A stretch of 64,000 nucleotides of DNA from Klebsiella aerogenes (GCA_029027985.1 CP119076.1:1798001-1862000); one strand, 5' to 3'; positions 1 to 8,511 are shown, counted from the stretch's first letter. Numbers and translations: made by a program. The notes: generated by a model from the sequence alone, not told the origin.

Positions 1-405
1 CTGGCGCTGATTGGCGTTTTTGCTGCTGGTCATGCCATGACGCGCTGGCAACCGTGGCCAGCGCGCTACGCTTTTTTGCTATCAGCGGTTGGCTGGCTGT
101 TGACGCTGGTGGCCTGGCATGGCCCTTATGGTTGGCAAGCGTTGCTGCCGGGGATCATGGCTGGCGCATTGGGCCTTGGCAGCGCCTGGCAAGACAACGG
201 CGTGAAGCAAAGGGTGCTGAGCATGATGGAGAAAAGCGTAATGGCGATAAGCATTGTTGTTGCTGTTACGGCGACCCTGTTAACAAATCATTATGCCGAC
301 TCGGGAAGAACTGGCTTTGGCTATGCGCTGACGGTGCTGGTGGATCTGGCGCTGCTGGGGGCGTTAGTGGTGAGAATCAGGGAGCAGGACGAGAAGCGCG
401 AGTGA
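1..405 (+). CDS. C-terminal part of an uncharacterised inner-membrane protein
   Basis: The reading frame is open from the first base of the window, so the true start lies upstream and this is the C-terminal 134 residues of a longer protein. At least three hydrophobic stretches are visible (around FLLSAVGWLLTLVAW, SVMAISIVVAVTATLLT and ALTVLVDLALLGALVV), and the protein ends in a charged tail (REQDEKRE), which suggests a polytopic membrane protein with a cytoplasmic C-terminus. I do not recognise the family. It ends about 100 bases before the first tRNA-Asn gene, on the opposite strand. Confidence 0.6.
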   Translation: MALIGVFAAGHAMTRWQPWPARYAFLLSAVGWLLTLVAWHGPYGWQALLPGIMAGALGLGSAWQDNGVKQRVLSMMEKSVMAISIVVAVTATLLTNHYADSGRTGFGYALTVLVDLALLGALVVRIREQDEKRE

Positions 406-469
406 TAAAAGGCGACCACGGTTTCTGCCTGGTTGGCAAACCGTGCAGATTCATTGAGGCCGCAAAGCA

Positions 470-495
470 AAAAGCCTGCTCGAAAGCAGGCTTTT
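470..495 (-). terminator. rho-independent terminator of tRNA-Asn copy 1
   Basis: A GC-rich stem (AAGCCTGC / GCAGGCTT) with a short TCGAAA-type loop and T-rich flank lies directly downstream of the tRNA 3' end on the minus strand. The same hairpin follows every tRNA-Asn copy in the window. Confidence 0.85.
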
Positions 496-502
496 CTAAA
501 TT

Positions 503-578
503 TGGCTCCTCTGACTGGACTCGAACCAGTGACATACGGATTAACAGTCCGCCGTTCTACCGACTGAACTACAGAGGA
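503..578 (-). tRNA. tRNA-Asn(GTT), copy 1
   Basis: The 76-nt sequence is the complete enterobacterial tRNA-Asn with anticodon GTT and encoded CCA end. It is identical to the copies at 756, 2588, 8122 and 20959. Its upstream promoter is weaker than in the others: -35 TTGACT and -10 TACCAT with 17 bp between, against TTGACA/TAATAT at copies 3 and 4. tRNA-Asn genes are the usual integration targets of yersiniabactin and colibactin elements. Confidence 0.97.
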
Positions 579-727
579 ATCGTGTGAACGGGGCGCATGG
601 TAACGAGGGGATTGCTGGAAGTCAAAGGAGATTACGTCATTTTCGACCGTTCGCTGGTAAAACCAGCAACGCCACCGTTTTTTGCGACATTTAAGCGAGA
701 AAAGGGGATAACACAGAAACGAAAAAA

Positions 728-748
728 CCTGCTCGAAAGCAGGCTTTT
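728..748 (-). terminator. terminator of tRNA-Asn copy 2
   Basis: The stem CCTGC / GCAGG with A- and T-rich flanks is a variant of the tRNA-Asn terminator; one base of the outer stem is lost relative to the other copies. Confidence 0.75.
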
Positions 749-755
749 CTGAATA

Positions 756-831
756 TGGCTCCTCTGACTGGACTCGAACCAGTGACATACGGATTAACAG
801 TCCGCCGTTCTACCGACTGAACTACAGAGGA
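756..831 (-). tRNA. tRNA-Asn(GTT), copy 2
   Basis: This is a complete 76-nt tRNA-Asn identical to copy 1, only 177 bases upstream of it and in the same orientation, so the pair looks like a local duplication. The flanking bases differ (GAATATGG in place of AAATTTGG on the terminator side), so it is not a very recent exact duplication. On the minus strand a TTGACA box about 30 bases upstream of the gene can serve as -35. Confidence 0.97.
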
Positions 832-991
832 ATCGTGTGGAGTGGTATCTTAGCGGCGAAAAAACTTTTGTCAAACATCAATTCACCGGCGATAGAACGC
901 TCGCCGCATCTATCAACAATTTGTCGTAATTACCGGCTATTTATCAGGAAAAATACTTTGCAGGTTTAGCATTTCTCAATCATCATTTGAA

Positions 992-2464
992 ATGTTGTTT
1001 CAACTCTTCTCACTAAGGTCTCCCTTGAACGTCACTTCAGCAGTACGCCAGGCCGTCGCGCGCACGTCCTGGTTCAAAAAGCGGAAGAGCTATCGTGTGC
1101 TCTACTGGCGTGAAATCAGCCCTCTTGCCATCCCCATTCTGCTGGAAAACGCCTGTGTATTATTAATGGGCGTATTGAGTACTTTTCTTGTGAGCTGGCT
1201 TGGCAAAGAGGCAATGGCCGGAGTGGGCCTGGCCGACAGCTTTAACATGGTGATTATGTCGTTCTTCGCCGCGATCGACCTTGGCACCACCGTGGTGGTG
1301 GCCTTCAGTCTCGGCAAACGTGACAGGCGGCGGGCGAGGGCGGCCGCGCGGCAGTCGCTGGCAATCATGACCCTGTTTTCGATCGTGCTGGCAGTGATTA
1401 TTCATGCCTTTGGTCAACAGATTATCGATATCGTCGCCGGTGACGCCACCTCGCAGGTTAAAGCGCTGGCCTTAACCTATCTCGAACTGACCGTGCTGAG
1501 TTACCCGGCGGCGGCTATTGCCTTAATCGGTAGCGGGGCGCTTCGCGGCGCGGGGACCACCAAAATACCGCTGTTAATTAACGGCGGTATGAATATCCTG
1601 AATATTATTATCAGCAGCATCCTGATTTACGGCGTCTTCTCCTGGCCGGGACTCGGTTTTGTCGGTGCCGGTTTGGGGCTGACCATCGCCCGTTATATCG
1701 GCGCGCTGGCAACTATCTGGGTGCTGATGATTGGTTTTAACCCGGCGCTGCGCATCTCGCTGAAAAGCTATTTTAAGCCATTTAACTTTGCCATTATCTG
1801 GGAAGTCATGGGGATTGGTATTCCGGCGAGTATCGAATCGGTGCTGTTTAACGGCGGTAAGCTGTTGACCCAGATGTTTGTTGCCGGTATGGGTACCAAT
1901 GTTATCGCGGGTAACTTTATTGCCTTCTCGGTCGCCTCGTTGATTAACCTGCCGGGTAACGCGTTGGGCTCGGCTTCCACCATTATTACCGGCAAACGAC
2001 TGGGTAAAGGGCAGATTGGCCAGGCGGAGCGTCAGGCCTGGTTCGTTTTCTGGCTGTCGACTATTATTCTGACGCTGATTGCTTGGGGCACCGCGCCATT
2101 CGCCGGCCTGATTGCCTCGTTTTACACCAGTGAAGAAGACGTAAAAGTGGTGGTTAAAGAGCTATTGTGGCTCAATGCCCTGTTTATGCCGATTTGGTCG
2201 CTCTCCTGGACCTTGCCTTGCGCTTTTAAAGGGGCGCGTGACGTGCGTTACACCATGTGGGTATCAATGCTGGGCATGTGGGGTTGCAGGGTGGTGGCAG
2301 GTTATACGTTGGGGATCATGCTTGGGATGGGCGTCATCGGCGTCTGGCTGGGAATGGTGCTCGACTGGGCGGTACGCGGTTTGTTGTTCTATCGCCGGAT
2401 GATCACCGGACGCTGGCTGTGGAAGTACCCGCGGCTGAAGTCCTGGACGGAAGAAAAGTCATGA
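992..2464 (+). CDS. yeeO: MATE-family multidrug exporter YeeO
   Basis: The 490-residue protein is an inner-membrane MATE transporter with about twelve hydrophobic segments, the size of E. coli YeeO, which exports dipeptides and flavins. Long stretches match YeeO as I recall it, for example FSLGKRDRRRARAA, GSGALRGAG and GFVGAGLGLTIARYIGA. The ATG at 992 gives an N-terminus (MLFQLFSLRSPLN) that lines up with the E. coli start MWFHFLQLRSALN; a TTG at 1025 is a possible alternative. It lies between tRNA-Asn copies 2 and 3, as yeeO lies between asnW and asnU in E. coli. Confidence 0.93.
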   Translation: MLFQLFSLRSPLNVTSAVRQAVARTSWFKKRKSYRVLYWREISPLAIPILLENACVLLMGVLSTFLVSWLGKEAMAGVGLADSFNMVIMSFFAAIDLGTTVVVAFSLGKRDRRRARAAARQSLAIMTLFSIVLAVIIHAFGQQIIDIVAGDATSQVKALALTYLELTVLSYPAAAIALIGSGALRGAGTTKIPLLINGGMNILNIIISSILIYGVFSWPGLGFVGAGLGLTIARYIGALATIWVLMIGFNPALRISLKSYFKPFNFAIIWEVMGIGIPASIESVLFNGGKLLTQMFVAGMGTNVIAGNFIAFSVASLINLPGNALGSASTIITGKRLGKGQIGQAERQAWFVFWLSTIILTLIAWGTAPFAGLIASFYTSEEDVKVVVKELLWLNALFMPIWSLSWTLPCAFKGARDVRYTMWVSMLGMWGCRVVAGYTLGIMLGMGVIGVWLGMVLDWAVRGLLFYRRMITGRWLWKYPRLKSWTEEKS

Positions 2465-2540
2465 ATACGCTGAAAAAGCGTTACTTTTTAGGCGAAGTGA
2501 AGAATAAATCGGCAAACAATCTTCATTGTGAAAAACACCT

Positions 2541-2569
2541 TTGACATAGCCGGGCGCGGTCGTTAATAT
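2541..2569 (+). promoter_or_regulatory. sigma-70 promoter of tRNA-Asn copy 3
   Basis: A perfect -35 (TTGACA, 2541-2546), a 17-bp spacer and -10 TAATAT (2564-2569) precede the tRNA by 18 bases. A GC-rich discriminator (GCGCCCC) follows the -10, as expected for a stringently controlled stable-RNA promoter. Confidence 0.85.
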
Positions 2570-2587
2570 GCGCCCCGTTCACACGAT

Positions 2588-2663
2588 TCCTCTGTAGTTC
2601 AGTCGGTAGAACGGCGGACTGTTAATCCGTATGTCACTGGTTCGAGTCCAGTCAGAGGAGCCA
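2588..2663 (+). tRNA. tRNA-Asn(GTT), copy 3
   Basis: This is a complete 76-nt tRNA-Asn with anticodon GTT and encoded CCA, identical to the minus-strand copies but in the opposite orientation. Gene, promoter and terminator form a module that is an inverted repeat of copies 1, 2, 4 and 5. Confidence 0.97.
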
Positions 2664-2670
2664 AATTTAG

Positions 2671-2697
2671 AAAAGCCTGCTTTCGAGCAGGCTTTTT
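2671..2697 (+). terminator. terminator of tRNA-Asn copy 3
   Basis: The stem AAAGCCTGC / GCAGGCTTT is followed by a T run, immediately after the tRNA 3' end. Confidence 0.9.
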
Positions 2698-2756
2698 GTT
2701 TTTCTGCATCCGCATAGCGCCCCCTGCGCAGACCGCGCGCGCAGGGGGGCCGACCA

Positions 2757-4214
2757 TTAACGGAATGGTGGTTCGTTGAAAGTACGCAGTTTGCGGGAGT
2801 GCATATGGTCGCCCTCGGCGCGCAGCAAGTCGATGGCGCGGATCCCTATCTGCAGATGTTCGGAAATCGCCCCCTCGTAGAAGCGGTTCGCTTGTCCCGG
2901 CAGTTTGATTTCACCGTGCAGTGGTTTATCCGAAACACACAGCAGCGTGCCGTAAGGTACGCGGAAGCGGTAGCCCTGCGCGGCAATCGTTGCGCTCTCC
3001 ATATCAATAGCGACCGCGCGGCTAAGGTTAAAACGCAGCGCCGAGGCGGAATAACGCAGCTCCCAGTTGCGGTCGTCGGTGGTGACTACCGTGCCAGTGC
3101 GCAGGCGTTGTTTGACCTCTTCGCCGGGCATGCCGCTGACCTGTTTGGTGGCGTCGTACAGCGCGCGCTGCACTTCAGCGATACTCGGGATGGGAATATC
3201 CGGCGGCAGCACCGCATCCAGCACGTGGTCGTCACGCAAGTACGCATGCGCCAGCACATAATCGCCGATCGACTGACTCTCACGCAGGCCGCCGCAGTGG
3301 CCAATCATCAGCCAGACATCCGGGCGTAATACCGCCAGGTGATCGCAGATATTTTTGGCGTTTGCCGGGCCGACGCCAATGTTAATTAAGGTTATCCCCT
3401 GGCCGTCTTTGGTGATTAGGTGCCAGGCCGGCATCTGGTGTTTTTTCCATGCCAGATCGGAAATCGCCTGTTCCGGGGCTTCGGTGTCAGCGGTGATCCA
3501 GATACCTCCTGCGCAGGAAAGCGCAATGTACGGGCTATCGGGATCGAGGATCTGGCTACAACCCCAACTGACGAACTCATCAACGTAGCGGGTGTAGTTG
3601 GTAAACAGCACATACGGCTGGAAGTGTTCAACCGGCGTACCGGTGTAGTGTTTCAGGCGGGCCAGCGAGAAATCGACGCGGCGGGCGTCAAAATGCGATA
3701 GCGGATAATACTCGGTGGCGTGGAACAGTCCGTCGGCGGTCTCATCGCCAATCTGCGACAGCTCGGTCGTCGGGAAATAACGAGTCAATCCCGCGCTCAT
3801 TGAGCGATCGAGCGTCAGCGCAGAACCATCAATCACATACGGGTAGGGGATTTCATGCTGCGAGCAGCCGACGCTGATATGTGCGCCGTAATCCTGATAC
3901 AGCAGGGTCAGTTGTTCCAGCAGATAAGCGCGAAACAGCTTCGGATTAGTGATGGTCGTGGTGTAGCAACCGGCATGGGTGAATCGCCCCCAGGCGCGGG
4001 TTTTTAAGGCTTTGTGATCGGCGCCATCCCACGAGACCGACAGCTGAGGATAGACAAATAAGCCTTCAGCGCGGGCCTTATCATCAGGAAGGGTATGGTG
4101 GTGAATGTATTCGCCAATGGCCTTACGCAACGCGTTAACCGCTTTTTCATACTGCGCTTCCAACTGGGAAAGCGCTTGCTCCGGGGTCAGACTGACGGCC
4201 TTCTGGTTCATCAT
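2757..4214 (-). CDS. amn: AMP nucleosidase
   Basis: Amn hydrolyses AMP to adenine and ribose 5-phosphate in the cytoplasm and regulates the adenylate pool. At 485 residues the protein matches E. coli Amn (484) nearly throughout, with the N-terminal Amn-specific domain and the C-terminal purine-nucleoside-phosphorylase-like fold (LMIGHCGGLRESQ, AIDMESATIAAQGYRF, CVSDKPLHGEIK). The start is the first of two adjacent ATG codons and is preceded by an AAGGAGCG ribosome site. It converges with tRNA-Asn copy 3. The adenylate role is of interest beside the nucleotide-processing island 8 kb away, but the gene itself is ordinary core. Confidence 0.96.
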   Translation of the reverse strand: MMNQKAVSLTPEQALSQLEAQYEKAVNALRKAIGEYIHHHTLPDDKARAEGLFVYPQLSVSWDGADHKALKTRAWGRFTHAGCYTTTITNPKLFRAYLLEQLTLLYQDYGAHISVGCSQHEIPYPYVIDGSALTLDRSMSAGLTRYFPTTELSQIGDETADGLFHATEYYPLSHFDARRVDFSLARLKHYTGTPVEHFQPYVLFTNYTRYVDEFVSWGCSQILDPDSPYIALSCAGGIWITADTEAPEQAISDLAWKKHQMPAWHLITKDGQGITLINIGVGPANAKNICDHLAVLRPDVWLMIGHCGGLRESQSIGDYVLAHAYLRDDHVLDAVLPPDIPIPSIAEVQRALYDATKQVSGMPGEEVKQRLRTGTVVTTDDRNWELRYSASALRFNLSRAVAIDMESATIAAQGYRFRVPYGTLLCVSDKPLHGEIKLPGQANRFYEGAISEHLQIGIRAIDLLRAEGDHMHSRKLRTFNEPPFR

Positions 4215-4334
4215 TCGCTCCTTGTTTCAGGTCTGCTGATACTCTCGATAGTATGTTACAGCGTGAAGATGGCGAAGGAAAATCGCGGCCCCGAAGCGAT
4301 AAACTCGTTGATAATAAAAGCTTAGAACAGGACT

Positions 4335-4574
4335 TCAGGCGGTCTGCGCCCAGCGCTCGGCGCTAAAGTGGCTGGCGGTAACGACTTTCAGCGTTGCCGC
4401 GCTATTATCATTGATGCAGTACAGGGCGTTGGGGATTGGGGTGAGTTTATCCCCCTCCTGCAACCGACAGAGGGTTTCTATTTCGGCAATCACCACAATC
4501 TGGCCGCTTTGCAAGACCACGCAACCTGGTGCTGCGGATGTTCTTTTCCGTACTTTCTTGACCCACCATTCCAT
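4335..4574 (-). CDS. small conserved-type protein of unknown function
   Basis: This 79-residue soluble protein starts MEWWVKKVRKRT and has the look of a small beta-barrel (CVVLQSGQIVVIAEIETLCRL); I do not recognise the family. An AGGGTG ribosome site lies five bases before the ATG. It lies upstream of amn on the same strand but 120 bases away, and is divergent from the hydrolase at 4723. Four cysteines are present but not in a paired metal-binding pattern. It is called real because of its start signal and position; confidence is moderate. Confidence 0.5.
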   Translation of the reverse strand: MEWWVKKVRKRTSAAPGCVVLQSGQIVVIAEIETLCRLQEGDKLTPIPNALYCINDNSAATLKVVTASHFSAERWAQTA

Positions 4575-4722
4575 GTTTTCACCCTGGCTTGTTACACTTT
4601 GAATGATAATTGACGCGTTACCGGTTTAAAGACAACTGAAACGACCCATTGGTTTAATATACGTTTAGTTGCAGGAGCTAAATCTTAACGCCGCAAGGTA
4701 GCGAGACAGGCACACAACACAT

Positions 4723-6300
4723 ATGGCAATGACGCGGTTTAACAAGTTTCTGAATCAATCTGGTTTAAGGATAGTCTCACTGGCGAAAAAAGCGCTGGCG
4801 GCGGCAGCCATCGTGGTGGTGGTGTTTTTCATCGGTCGGATATATGAATCGGAACGCGGTCCGGCGCTGCAGCTCTGGCACACCTGGTCTGCCGATGAAA
4901 TGACGGCCAGTGAAATCGATCGCGCCAGCTTCGCCAGCTATCTTAAGCGTGAAGACAAAATATTTGCTGATATGCAGCGAGAGGTCAGCGACCGGCTCCC
5001 TGCTGCCGATAAAACGCCAATTAATCGCTTTTACAGCGGCAGCCTGGTCTATCCGCAGCGCTTTACTCCCAACTGGAACCACTCCTTTATTTTGCTGCCA
5101 GGCGGAAAGCCGCGCGGCGCAGTGGTACTGCTGCATGGCTTGACCGACTCGCCCTACAGCGTGCGCTATCTGGCGGAGGATTATCAGCGACATGGCTTCG
5201 TCGCGGTGGCGCCGCGTTTGCCCGGCCACGGTACCGCGCCAGGGGCGTTGACCCATGTTGATTGGGAACAGTGGCTGGCGGCGACCCGCCTGGCGGTGCG
5301 AGAGGCGACGCGCCTTGCCGGTACTGACGTACCGCTGCATCTGGTGGGGTATTCTAACGGCGGTGCGCTGGCGCTGAAGTATGCGCTCGATGGTCTGAAT
5401 GATAAGTCGCTGGTCAGGCCGCAGCAGATCGTTCTGCTGTCGCCGATGATTGGCGTGACTGCCTTTGCCCGTTTTGCCGGGCTTGCTGGTTTGCCTTCGG
5501 TGTTTCCTGCCTTTGCGCGCTCGGCGTGGCTAAACGTTGTGCCCGAATTTAACCCCTACAAGTACAACTCGTTTCCGGTGAAGGCGGCGCGTCAGTCGTG
5601 GTTGCTCACTCAGGCCTTGCAAAAGCAGATTATCCAGGCGGCGCAGAGCCAGCAGTTGGCTTCTCTTGCGCCGGTGCTGACCTTCCAGTCGGTGATCGAC
5701 TCGACGGTCAGTACCCGGGCGGTCGTCGATTCGCTATACCATTATTTGCCGGACAACGGCAGCGAACTGGTCATTTTCGATATTAATCAGTCGGCGGATC
5801 TACGGGCGCTGTTCCGCCCGGAGGTCTACTCGGCGGTGAATACCTTATTACCACCCGCGCCGCGCCAGTACTCGACAACGATTGTGACCAACGAGACTCC
5901 ACACACCCGTGATACCGTCGCGCGGCTGACGCTGGCGGGGCAAACCACTGAGAACACGCAGCCGCTGCATCTGGCCTGGCCACAGGATATGTATTCGCTT
6001 TCGCATATCGCCGTGCCATTCCCCATCACCGACTCACTGTATGGTCGCGAGCCGACAGAGAAAAACCTCAGCGGCATTAGTATTGGTACAATCTCACTGC
6101 GCGGCGAGACTGCCACACTGAGTGTTGGCCTCGATACCCTGATGCGCGTTACCTCTAACCCGTTTTTCCCCTATCTGCAGCAGCGGATTAATCAGCATTT
6201 GCCGCCGCTCTCAGAACAACAGGATGTGCAGGATCGCCCGCAGCGCAATGCCGATGAGCGCGGCGGGGGCGACGAAGCGGAACAGGCGCACAAACCGTGA
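4723..6300 (+). CDS. membrane-anchored alpha/beta hydrolase
   Basis: The 525-residue protein has one N-terminal transmembrane helix (about residues 20-40, AAAAIVVVVFFIGRIY) followed by an alpha/beta-hydrolase domain. The oxyanion region VLLHGLTDSPYS (about 135-146) and the nucleophile elbow GYSNGGALAL (about 209) are clear, with PRLPGHGTAPG between them, so it is likely a lysophospholipase- or esterase-like serine hydrolase facing the periplasm. The substrate is unknown. The last 90 bases overlap the 3' end of the convergent gene at 6211; the low-complexity C-terminus (QDRPQRNADERGGGDEAEQA) is imposed by that overlap. Confidence 0.8.
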   Translation: MAMTRFNKFLNQSGLRIVSLAKKALAAAAIVVVVFFIGRIYESERGPALQLWHTWSADEMTASEIDRASFASYLKREDKIFADMQREVSDRLPAADKTPINRFYSGSLVYPQRFTPNWNHSFILLPGGKPRGAVVLLHGLTDSPYSVRYLAEDYQRHGFVAVAPRLPGHGTAPGALTHVDWEQWLAATRLAVREATRLAGTDVPLHLVGYSNGGALALKYALDGLNDKSLVRPQQIVLLSPMIGVTAFARFAGLAGLPSVFPAFARSAWLNVVPEFNPYKYNSFPVKAARQSWLLTQALQKQIIQAAQSQQLASLAPVLTFQSVIDSTVSTRAVVDSLYHYLPDNGSELVIFDINQSADLRALFRPEVYSAVNTLLPPAPRQYSTTIVTNETPHTRDTVARLTLAGQTTENTQPLHLAWPQDMYSLSHIAVPFPITDSLYGREPTEKNLSGISIGTISLRGETATLSVGLDTLMRVTSNPFFPYLQQRINQHLPPLSEQQDVQDRPQRNADERGGGDEAEQAHKP

Positions 6301-7143
6301 GCTGATGCCGAGGAAAATACCGATGCCGGGCAGGTCGAAGGTCTGGATCAGTAGTCCCGCTGAGGCGTTTATCTGGCTGAGCGTCACTTTCCCCTGTTGG
6401 GCCAGTTCGGAGATCACCCCGAAGTAGGCGGTCCCGCCCGCCACGCATTTCACCAGCGCGGGCAGGACGAAGTTCTCGGGAATATGTAGCCACAGCAGCA
6501 GCGGCATCAGCACTCGCTGCAGCATTTCAATGACCCCCGCTGCCTGCATCAGGCCGACGATCGTTAAAGATAAAATCAGCATCGGCACGGCGCCGAGCGC
6601 CAGACGAATAGCGTCGGAACCGGCGCTGTTGATCACTGTAATCAGCCCCTGGTTGTTTTGTTCGCTATCCGGAAGCACTTCGGCGCGGGCGTTTTCGACA
6701 ATCGATAGCTTACGCCCGGTGGCGTACCAGCAGACCGCCGCGGCGCACAGTCCGCCGATGATTGAAATGCCGATCGCGGCCAGCCAGTGCAGGCCGAACG
6801 GCGTTAAGGGATAAAAGACGTTGCCCTGACCCATGGCGAAGACCATTGCCAGAGTGGCGGCCATTTGTCGGTCGGAGACGCCGCGCTTATCCATGATCGC
6901 GAGAGTGGCGAGCGGGGCGGCGAAGCTGACGAAGTTGATTTGAATTAGCGCGAAGGCGCTCATGCCGGTCAGGCCGAAGGGCTTCAGCAGCGGCGCCAGC
7001 CAGCGTACGATAACATCAAGAATGCCCCGGACTTCGAGATATTTCATGATGATTAGCATGACGACCATAATCGGTAACAAGGTATAAAGCGCCACGTCGA
7101 CGGAGGACTTTCCCGCCGACATGATGATGCCGATGACATCCAT
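6211..7143 (-). CDS. nucleoside-recognition (Gate) domain inner-membrane protein
   Basis: This 310-residue polytopic membrane protein has two Gate-like halves resembling the YjiH/SpmA family (motifs SFAAPLATLAIMDKRGVSD, KCVAGGTAYFGVISELA). The family is linked to transport-like functions in which the real substrate is rarely known; the name nucleoside recognition comes from similarity to nucleoside transporters. It starts at an ATG (7143) that follows a short AT-rich leader. Its last 30 codons overlap the convergent hydrolase gene, which is unusual for two unrelated membrane proteins. Confidence 0.8.
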   Translation of the reverse strand: MDVIGIIMSAGKSSVDVALYTLLPIMVVMLIIMKYLEVRGILDVIVRWLAPLLKPFGLTGMSAFALIQINFVSFAAPLATLAIMDKRGVSDRQMAATLAMVFAMGQGNVFYPLTPFGLHWLAAIGISIIGGLCAAAVCWYATGRKLSIVENARAEVLPDSEQNNQGLITVINSAGSDAIRLALGAVPMLILSLTIVGLMQAAGVIEMLQRVLMPLLLWLHIPENFVLPALVKCVAGGTAYFGVISELAQQGKVTLSQINASAGLLIQTFDLPGIGIFLGISSRFVRLFRFVAPAALIGIALRAILHILLF

Positions 7144-7254
7144 TTATCTATCACTGTATGTAGGTCAAATAGTTAGCGTCATCATAATCCCGACGAGGCG
7201 GAATGAACATGCTTTCATGCGCCGCATGACCCGCACGGTGGTTTTTTGTCCGGG

Positions 7255-7968
7255 CTACCAGAGGCAGGTCAGTACGCGACCTTCGCTAATATGATATTCG
7301 CCGCTGAACTGGCGGCCCGCAGGGAATTCATCGCTGAGTGTTTCATTAAGGCGGAGCGTGAAACGGTGGTTTGCCGGGGCGAGTGCGACGATGGCGGCAG
7401 CATTGAAATCAAACATCCGCTGCACGCACGGATACAACGCTTTGAACAGACTCTCTTTGGCGGAGAAAGCCGCCAGCAGCGCCCACTCCTTATCCAACCC
7501 ACAGCGGGCGAGCAGCGCCTGCTCCGCCTGCGCAACAAACATATCGGCGCTTTCCAGCATGATCCCCGGTTGCAGGTGTTCAATGTCAATCCCCGGATGC
7601 AGGCCGTCGGACTGCGCGGTCACGACCGCAATAGCGATGTCTTCACTGTGCGACAGGCTGCCGCGCCAGCCCATCGGCCACACTGGCGCGCGGTCGGCGG
7701 CAGTTAACACCGCCTCGTGGCAGCCAGACTGACGCAGTAAATAGTGCGCGCAGTAGCGCCCGGCCAGATATTCGGCTTTACGTTTGGCGACGGCTCCAGA
7801 GAGGGAAGGCGGCAGGGAAACGGCGTACCGGCTGAACAGCGCGTCCGGCATCGGTTGCCTGGAGAAGCGCACCCGACAGAATTTCAGCGCCGGGGCCGCG
7901 CAAAGGTAGCCGCACTCGGCATGCTGGATAAATGGCAAATGCTGGAAGGTGTCGGTGACGATAAACAT
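7255..7968 (-). CDS. 4'-phosphopantetheinyl transferase, EntD/Sfp type
   Basis: The 237-residue enzyme carries all EntD-family signatures: RKAEYLAGRYCAHYLL (about 62-77), the substrate loop GSLSHSEDIAIAVV (about 102-115), the Mg-binding GIDIE (about 126-130) and FSAKESLFKALYP (about 167-179). It would transfer phosphopantetheine from CoA to carrier domains of peptide or polyketide synthases. No synthetase is encoded in the window, so the partner lies elsewhere; the enterobactin entD is normally in the ent cluster, which makes this an additional, orphan copy. It ends a few bases from a tRNA-Asn gene, the kind of site where yersiniabactin and colibactin islands insert. Confidence 0.88.
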   Translation of the reverse strand: MFIVTDTFQHLPFIQHAECGYLCAAPALKFCRVRFSRQPMPDALFSRYAVSLPPSLSGAVAKRKAEYLAGRYCAHYLLRQSGCHEAVLTAADRAPVWPMGWRGSLSHSEDIAIAVVTAQSDGLHPGIDIEHLQPGIMLESADMFVAQAEQALLARCGLDKEWALLAAFSAKESLFKALYPCVQRMFDFNAAAIVALAPANHRFTLRLNETLSDEFPAGRQFSGEYHISEGRVLTCLW

Positions 7969-8088
7969 TCAGGTCCATCAGGCAAAAACGAAGCGTGGCG
8001 CTACCTTAGCGCAGGTGACTGCCAGAAAGCTACCCACCTGGCGGTGGGTAGCAACCAGGTCGAATAGGAGGGCAAACGCAGAAAAGCA

Positions 8089-8114
8089 AAAAGCCTGCTC
8101 GAAAGCAGGCTTTT
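8089..8114 (-). terminator. terminator of tRNA-Asn copy 4
   Basis: The same AAGCCTGC / GCAGGCTT hairpin as at the other copies lies directly after the tRNA 3' end on the minus strand. Confidence 0.88.
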
Positions 8115-8121
8115 CTAAATT

Positions 8122-8197
8122 TGGCTCCTCTGACTGGACTCGAACCAGTGACATACGGATTAACAGTCCGCCGTTCTACCGACTGAACTACAGAGGA
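8122..8197 (-). tRNA. tRNA-Asn(GTT), copy 4
   Basis: This is a complete 76-nt tRNA-Asn with anticodon GTT and CCA, identical to the other copies. Its promoter on the minus strand has TTGACA, 17 bp and TAATAT, as at copy 3. It separates the phosphopantetheinyl transferase gene from nac. Confidence 0.97.
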
Positions 8198-8322
8198 ATC
8201 GTGTGAACGGGGCGCATATTATCGATGACCTCGGGGCTTGTCAAAGGCTGAATCACCATAACGCGTTTGATTGCTGACAATTTCAGCAATCAGGTGCTTT
8301 TTATTGCGATTCGCGTGTACGC

Positions 8323-8339
8323 TGCACCGCGATAGTGCG
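8323..8339 (+). promoter_or_regulatory. NtrC binding site upstream of nac
   Basis: TGCACC-GCGAT-AGTGCG fits the NtrC consensus TGCACY-N5-GGTGCA with two mismatches. It lies about 120 bases upstream of the sigma-54 promoter, a normal distance for an activator site acting by looping. Confidence 0.75.
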
Positions 8340-8444
8340 TTTCTACCCCTTATGGGGCATATCATGCGCTCATGAAAGCCGCTGGCATCATCAGTAACCC
8401 TTATCGTACCGCGCCGACAGGGCTATCGCGTGGAGGGGAAAAAC

Positions 8445-8460
8445 TGGCAAGCATCTTGCA
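8445..8460 (+). promoter_or_regulatory. sigma-54 promoter of nac
   Basis: TGGCAAGCATCTTGCA has the -24 GG and -12 GC dinucleotides with exactly ten bases between them and matches the TGGCAC-N5-TTGCA consensus closely. It lies 52 bases before the nac start. Nitrogen-limitation control of nac by NtrC and RpoN is established in Klebsiella. Confidence 0.9.
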
Positions 8461-8511
8461 AAACTCCTGTCACTTAATGGCCAGTAGTGGCATTCCCTTA
8501 CAGGAGGCAAA

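Noticed and set aside
54..587. Long plus-strand frame running through tRNA-Asn copy 1
   Set aside because: It overlaps the membrane-protein frame and crosses the tRNA on the other strand; frames through this tRNA recur at 7949-8206 with the same tail (SSDWTRTSDIRINS), a by-product of the tRNA sequence.
4777..5340. 187-codon antisense frame inside the alpha/beta-hydrolase gene
   Set aside because: It has no ribosome site or known motif and lies fully inside a gene with a clear active site; such shadows are common in GC-rich DNA.
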